This document shows, in pieces, positions 61,954 to 64,000 of a stretch of DNA of 64,000 nt. Under the pieces are notes generated by a model. It did not search any database. It was not told where the DNA came from and saw only the letters and a program-made list of their open reading frames with translations. Location of the stretch: NCBI RefSeq assembly GCF_008806755.1, contig NZ_WAAU01000008.1, positions 508,964 through 572,963 of the forward strand. Reading direction: 5' to 3'. The stretch's first letter is position 1; every line of letters starts with the position of its first letter. A program made the translations under genes and the position numbers. This stretch comes from Tenacibaculum aiptasiae. GTDB taxonomy: Bacteria; Bacteroidota; Bacteroidia; Flavobacteriales; Flavobacteriaceae.

Positions 61954-62069
61954 TATCTTTGATATATAATTTTAAAGTTTTTTCTTTTTTATTATAAACA
62001 ATTTGATTGATTAGTTAGTTTTAAGAAAAGGAGTGTCTGTATGTGATAACTTCTTTTCTTTTTTTTGTT
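61954..62069 (+). ncRNA. Short transcription unit U9 (candidate small RNA)
   Basis: -7 box TATCTTTG (61954-61961), internal TTGATTGATTAGTTAGTT identical to U5, end stem AAGAAAAGGAGT...ACTTCTTTTCTT with T8. Converges on menE and could also stop menE read-through on the other strand. Confidence 0.58.
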
Positions 62070-62084
62070 TCACTCTAATTTTAA

Positions 62085-63131
62085 CTAACTTCTGTAAATT
62101 AAACCTAGTGTTTTCTTTCGTTGAATTTTTTTAGTTTCTGTTTCTATAAACTTATCTAAAAAGTAAACCTCTTTAGGTACTTCATATTTAGATAAATCTT
62201 GTAAACTATTAAGAAGTATATTTTTCTTTTTTCCTTCAACAATTAATATTAGTTTTTCTCCTAAAACAGTATCAGGAACTCCAATTACAAAAAAACGTTC
62301 TGAAATTATTTTTGATAGCTTCTCCTCTATTTTCTCTGGATGCAATTTTATGCCTCCTGAATTAATTACATTATCAAAACGCCCCAACCAGTCAAACTCT
62401 TTGTCTGAAATCAATGAAACTACATCATTTGTTATAAGTTTTTCTACTGTTACTTTTGGGGCTTCTATCACCAAACAATTACGTGAATCTTTTGAAAAAT
62501 TTACATTTGGAAGTGCCTCATATGTATTATAATCAGATAACGCGACGTGATTAAGTTTTTTGATGGCTACATGAGTAATTGTTTCAGTCATACCATAAGT
62601 AGCATATATTTTTGTTTCTTTCTCTTGAATCTCTTCTATTAAATCATTCGATACTACTCCTCCTCCAACAATTAATTTATCTATTTTATATAATTCGTTT
62701 AATGAATTTCTTAATTGCATTGGAACCATTGCTGAAAAATCATATTTCTTTTTTAAACCTTCTAAAGGGTTTGAAACTGGAGCTACTATATCTATTTCCC
62801 ATCCAAGTGTTAAAGCTCTAACCAACATCATTTTTCCCGCTATATAATCGGTTGATAAGCATAATAAAGCTGTGGTTCCTTCTCTTAAAGTAAAAAAAGT
62901 GCCCGTAGCTACTGCAGAGTTTTTCATAAACTCTTTTTTTAGCTTTATAGGCTTTGGAGTTCCGGTTGATCCAGATGTATTAACTACTACAAAATCGTTT
63001 GTACTAAACCAATCGTTAAAAAAACTAAATATTGAATCGGAAATCTCTTTTGAAAAATCTAATAATTCATCCTTATCTGAAAAGGATTTACTATTTAATT
63101 TAAAACTCTTATGGAAACTAGTATTCTTCAA
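62085..63131 (-). CDS. menE: O-succinylbenzoate-CoA ligase-like AMP-binding protein (MenE)
   Basis: 348 residues, the short form usual in Bacteroidota. Activates o-succinylbenzoate in menaquinone synthesis. Adenylation motifs: SGSTGTPKPIKL (A3, about residue 54), YGMTETITHVA (A5) and the LGRFDNVINSGGIKLHPEKIE hinge (A7-A8), with the C-terminal KYEVPKEV..K...KIQRKKT lysine region. Overlaps the CPBP gene upstream by 14 bases. Confidence 0.88.
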   Translation of the reverse strand: MKNTSFHKSFKLNSKSFSDKDELLDFSKEISDSIFSFFNDWFSTNDFVVVNTSGSTGTPKPIKLKKEFMKNSAVATGTFFTLREGTTALLCLSTDYIAGKMMLVRALTLGWEIDIVAPVSNPLEGLKKKYDFSAMVPMQLRNSLNELYKIDKLIVGGGVVSNDLIEEIQEKETKIYATYGMTETITHVAIKKLNHVALSDYNTYEALPNVNFSKDSRNCLVIEAPKVTVEKLITNDVVSLISDKEFDWLGRFDNVINSGGIKLHPEKIEEKLSKIISERFFVIGVPDTVLGEKLILIVEGKKKNILLNSLQDLSKYEVPKEVYFLDKFIETETKKIQRKKTLGLIYRS

Positions 63132-64000
63132 TAGTTAATGGCTTTTCAATTGTTCCAAATAATTTTTCTTTCCAATTCTTCCAACCATATTTTTTTGAAA
63201 ATAACAATAACATTAACGGATATAAAACAAAAACAGGTAAAAACATTTCTATTCCTACTGATGGTTCTGAAGTATCTATAAATAAAGCATCTGTTTGAAA
63301 AACAGTCCAATCTGTTGTTACCAAGAAAGCTGCTACTATATTATTTATTGCATGTAACCCTAATGCTAGCTCTGTTCCTTCGTCCATTAAAGTTGTAATT
63401 CCAAAGAAGAATCCTGTACCTATATAAAATACCATTGAAATGTATCCTAGCTTTTCAACTTCAGGATTCGCTCCATGTAGTAATCCAAATGCAACTGATG
63501 TAATTATTAATGGTATTGAATAACGCCCAAATAATCTACATAAACTTTGATTAAGTTTAGAATTGTAAAAATTATTAATCTTTTTATGAGATAAAATTAA
63601 TGTTAAAGTTAAAGTCAATATCATAAAAACAATTAAGTTAATTATTAAATCAACAACATAAACATTATTTATACAAATAAAGAGGATAATTGAAAATATG
63701 AAATATAAAAATATTAAAGGGAATTTTTTACTTAATGATGCTAAACCCAAACCCTGCATAAAATATCCTCTAAATAACAATTCCTCGAAACTTGTTTGCA
63801 ATGGTAAAAACAAAAAAGAAACTAAAACTAATGTAAAAAACGGGATTGGTTTAAAATTCCATGTATAGTTATCCGGTTCTAATACAATTCCAGCTCCTAT
63901 GACTACTATAGCAACAATTCCCCAAGTAAAAAAACCAAACCAAAATCGTTTCCAATCTATTTTTTCTCTACTTGTTACAAGGGTTTTTATTGCTCTTTTA
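63118..64000 (-). CDS. CPBP family intramembrane protease-like protein, N-terminus cut by window edge
   Basis: The frame stays open to the right edge (294 codons visible); an internal TTG at 63813 is not the start because KRAIKTLV...EKIDWKRFWFGFFTWG continues upstream. Several membrane helices. The CPBP (Abi) motifs are present: E-E-L-L-F-R-G, FGLLHGANPE and LGLHAINN. Putative membrane glutamic protease; substrate unknown. Operon with menE. Confidence 0.85.
   Translation of the reverse strand, partial: KRAIKTLVTSREKIDWKRFWFGFFTWGIVAIVVIGAGIVLEPDNYTWNFKPIPFFTLVLVSFLFLPLQTSFEELLFRGYFMQGLGLASLSKKFPLIFLYFIFSIILFICINNVYVVDLIINLIVFMILTLTLTLILSHKKINNFYNSKLNQSLCRLFGRYSIPLIITSVAFGLLHGANPEVEKLGYISMVFYIGTGFFFGITTLMDEGTELALGLHAINNIVAAFLVTTDWTVFQTDALFIDTSEPSVGIEMFLPVFVLYPLMLLLFSKKYGWKNWKEKLFGTIEKPLTIEEY

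Overview
The window reads as an AT-rich chromosome segment of a marine-type member of the Flavobacteriaceae (Bacteroidota). Support comes from Bacteroidota -7 promoter boxes (TAnnTTTG) throughout, family-specific genes (the HYC_CC_PP protein, a CAL67264-like membrane protein beside EttA, DUF3857 transglutaminase pairs) and protein similarity. The genus cannot be fixed from the sequence alone; Tenacibaculum or Kordia-like organisms are my best guess. No rRNA, tRNA or CRISPR array was recognised.

Layout. 1-21.9 kb is core metabolism: ettA (cut by the left edge), secreted proteins, an Old-Yellow-Enzyme reductase and a nitronate-monooxygenase-like flavoprotein that share one palindromic operator, an electrophile/redox-stress operon (DoxX, OsmC, FMN reductase, CDGSH ferredoxin, glutaredoxin-like, MarR, pirin), a MarR-GNAT fusion, the glyoxylate shunt (aceBA with a divergent ScfR-type regulator), an acyl-CoA carboxylase subunit and yebC. 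From 21.9 to about 36 kb there is an accessory island built onto the 3' end of yebC. It holds a wrecked tyrosine integrase, at least three further copies of the yebC end/terminator, pseudogene fragments (ferredoxin, SRAP peptidase, a frameshifted membrane protein), many orphan small proteins and a cluster of tiny membrane-protein genes whose promoters end 4-5 bases before the ATG. 40.6-49.6 kb has an AraC regulator, a hydrolase, a response regulator and two DUF3857 proteins. 52.5-60.2 kb is a copper/silver-type RND efflux operon. 62-64 kb is menE with a CPBP protease gene.

The striking system is spread over 30.8-60.9 kb. Fifteen genes (two or more decayed) encode 50-75 residue peptides with one near-constant leader (M-L-K-N-I-S-N-L-G...L-N-K-x-E-Q-Q-x-I-N-G-G) and hypervariable, Cys-rich cores. 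Ten carry, exactly 31 bases before the -7 box, a dyad CC-N13-GG (typically CCTTACTTTTATTACGG); another gene at 49.4 kb has the same geometry in a different dyad sequence. Three others share a second upstream block 54 bases before their -7 box. This looks like a co-regulated family of double-glycine-leader secreted peptides controlled by two regulators. No modifying enzyme or C39-type exporter lies in the window.

Around the peptide genes (49.8-52 kb and 60.2-62.1 kb) lie many intergenic promoter + short RNA + strong terminator units. They include two copies of a ~70-nt small RNA in opposite orientation that flank the copper operon and share 45 identical bases. The unpaired part of this RNA is the reverse complement of a start-codon context (ATTGCTATGAAAAA), so it could be a translation-blocking antisense regulator. 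All functional statements about the peptides and RNAs are inference from sequence pattern.
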